64,000 nt of DNA from assembly GCA_024349245.1 (NCBI GenBank), contig JALDNG010000106.1:817001-881000 (forward strand). The letters run 5' to 3'. This document shows, one piece after another, positions 62,565-64,000 of this stretch. Within the stretch, counting starts at the first letter, position 1, and every line of letters starts with the position of its first letter. The translations under genes and the position numbers were made by a program. Below the pieces are notes generated by a model. The model was not told where the DNA came from. It made no database searches and saw nothing but the letters and a program-made list of their open reading frames with translations. The DNA is from Neodontobutis hainanensis. Taxonomy: Eukaryota > Chordata > Actinopteri > Gobiiformes > Odontobutidae.

Positions 62565-64000
62565 ATCCCAACTCTCAGCTCTGTCTGTCTCTCTTGTCTT
62601 GACGTGTAAGCAAAGCTGCCAGATTTTGCCTGATTATTTTTTTCTGCCAGCCAAGTTGTGTTCTCACTCTTCCAACAAATACTTCGCACATGTCATGATC
62701 TGATTGCTCCCATATATTTTTTCTTCCTTTTTCTGATGATTATTCACTTGCATTTCGAGGTATGGTAATCTGGATCCATTTGTTCCACCTCTTGGAAATT
62801 CAACTTAAATTAACAGGAACCCGACTAATTCATAGAGACTAAAGAGTGACAACTTCACAATATCCTGATGCTAGATTGACCCATTTTAGGTAAAGGGTAG
62901 GTGTAGAAAAAAAAAGGACAAAAATATCCACCATTGGAGACTCAGAAGGGGACAGTATTTGTGTCGTTTATTGTTCCCTATCATAGGCAATATGCTAACA
63001 GCAGCTGCCAACCACATTACTGTGTCGCTTGATCCTTCGTCTACATCACTGCAGCCACAAGCGAGCAGCTCAGGCACCAACTCCCAGCTGGCATGAGCAG
63101 TGCACAAAACCCTGCTACCGAGCAGCTTTAACAAAGTGCTTCATTAGACAGAGTTAGATCACGTCAAACCCCCTGAGATGAATTCTTTCTGACACTAGGT
63201 ACATATGGAGCAGCCAATATGTGCACAGCTTCAGTGAAGTTGTCATATAAGAGGTTATATGTAATAATAACAGCTAATGAGATGTCAGCACTGTTGACTT
63301 TTTATGTTGCCAGCAAAGCAAAGGCATATTTTCTCCTGCAGCTGCTCTGTTCTTTTCTGCAAAGGACAAAAATATGCACATGCATGTCTAAACACACACT
63401 TCCAATTGTGCCCAAGTCTGCAAAGCAAGAGTCATGTGATCATGCTAATAATGCACTATAGCTGTTTTCACTCACGCATGTTATTAATATTGTTCTATTT
63501 TTACTAACATCCCACAAACCCCATCAAATTTGAAGTGGTTATTAAATTCAGGTAATTGAGAATAAGCCAAGCATTAAAATATGTTTCATGTAAAAACAAT
63601 GGTCTGTTCCCACATGCTTCTCCTAAACCATGTGTTGTGTTTCTAGTGTTTTAGTCTTTTAGTTGATTAAAAAAAATATATAATAATAATGCATATAAAG
63701 ACTGATTCAGTTAGATTTACAAAGACGTTGTGTAATTTTTAAGTTATACAATCCTCCATATTTTCAGATTGCCTTGCAGTTATACAGATGAAGCACTGTG
63801 ACTGCACAGGGGAGCTGCTTAGAGTTCATCACAGTCATATTTCTCATGTTTGACTCAGAGGCAAAGTGTATCCAATTGTGAGGCCTATACTCATACACCT
63901 ACTAAAGTAAAAAAAATAAAAAATAAGAAGAGATTGTAAAGCTCCCTAAAGGAAAGACTTCATAAGCTTTTCTTCCCTAAGCCACTCTTCACAGAGGTCT

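Larger units (their letters stand above)
32807..64000 (+). other. 5' part of the Eph receptor intron after the first FN3 exon
   Basis: I infer this as intron because the second FN3 exon (normally about 125 bp with an SLSWQ-like motif and a YEIKYYEK-like end) was not found in the remaining 31 kb. Contents I can name: a decoy acceptor at 33440, TIR elements at 35.84 and 37.73 kb, an (AT)n array at 40.84 kb, a G-rich tract at 41.48 kb, GT and CA microsatellites at 50.81 and 62.51 kb, repeat tails at 52.72, 53.25, 54.86 and 59.28 kb, a hairpin repeat at 59.56 kb, and a SINE plus Tc1 remnant at 60.74-61.47 kb. A short downstream exon could be missed by eye, so the absence is not proven. Confidence 0.65.

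Noticed and set aside
62461..62703. Open frames through the CA array
   Set aside because: They are produced by the dinucleotide repeat (His-Thr or Cys-Val runs) and have no other features.
1..64000. CRISPR arrays, prophage, operons or insertion sequences of bacterial type
   Set aside because: No regularly spaced repeats and no bacterial-type genes. The tandem arrays seen are eukaryotic microsatellites.

Overview
The window looks like AT-rich genomic DNA from a ray-finned fish (teleost). Two lines of evidence support this: split vertebrate-type coding exons with GT-AG introns, and copies of repeat families I know as common in teleosts. These include a Tc1-like DNA transposon remnant, a tRNA-derived SINE, and retroposed repeats with the 'tttctaccgct' block. 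There are no prokaryotic operons, rRNA genes or CRISPR arrays. Nearly all long open frames are chance readings in introns.

The only gene I can support is a + strand class A Eph receptor tyrosine kinase, best matching EphA5. Two consecutive exons are present. The exon at 29932-30087 (156 bp) encodes the six-cysteine EGF-like segment. The exon at 32471-32806 (336 bp) encodes the first fibronectin type III domain. Both are bounded by phase-1 introns, and the split Arg codon joins cleanly. The ligand-binding, second FN3, transmembrane, kinase and SAM exons are not seen. The flanking introns therefore run off both ends (at least 29.9 kb upstream and 31.2 kb downstream), with a 2.4 kb intron between the two exons.

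Layout: 1-29931 is the 3' part of the upstream intron, with microsatellites, retroposed fragments (one only 40 bp long between 14-bp direct repeats, and one inserted in a SINE), MITE-like copies and several stretches that read like conserved regulatory DNA. 29932-32806 holds the two exons and the short intron with a purine-rich tract. 32807-64000 is the 5' part of the next intron, with a possible decoy acceptor, several MITE-like elements, an (AT)n array, a G-rich quadruplex candidate, further enhancer-like stretches and a transposon cluster at about 58.7-61.5 kb.

I did not find a convincing new biological system. The observations most worth checking are the small and nested retroposition events, the inverted pair of a 10-bp-periodic repeat, possible alternative exons of the receptor, and a minus-strand fragment that reads like decayed coding sequence.
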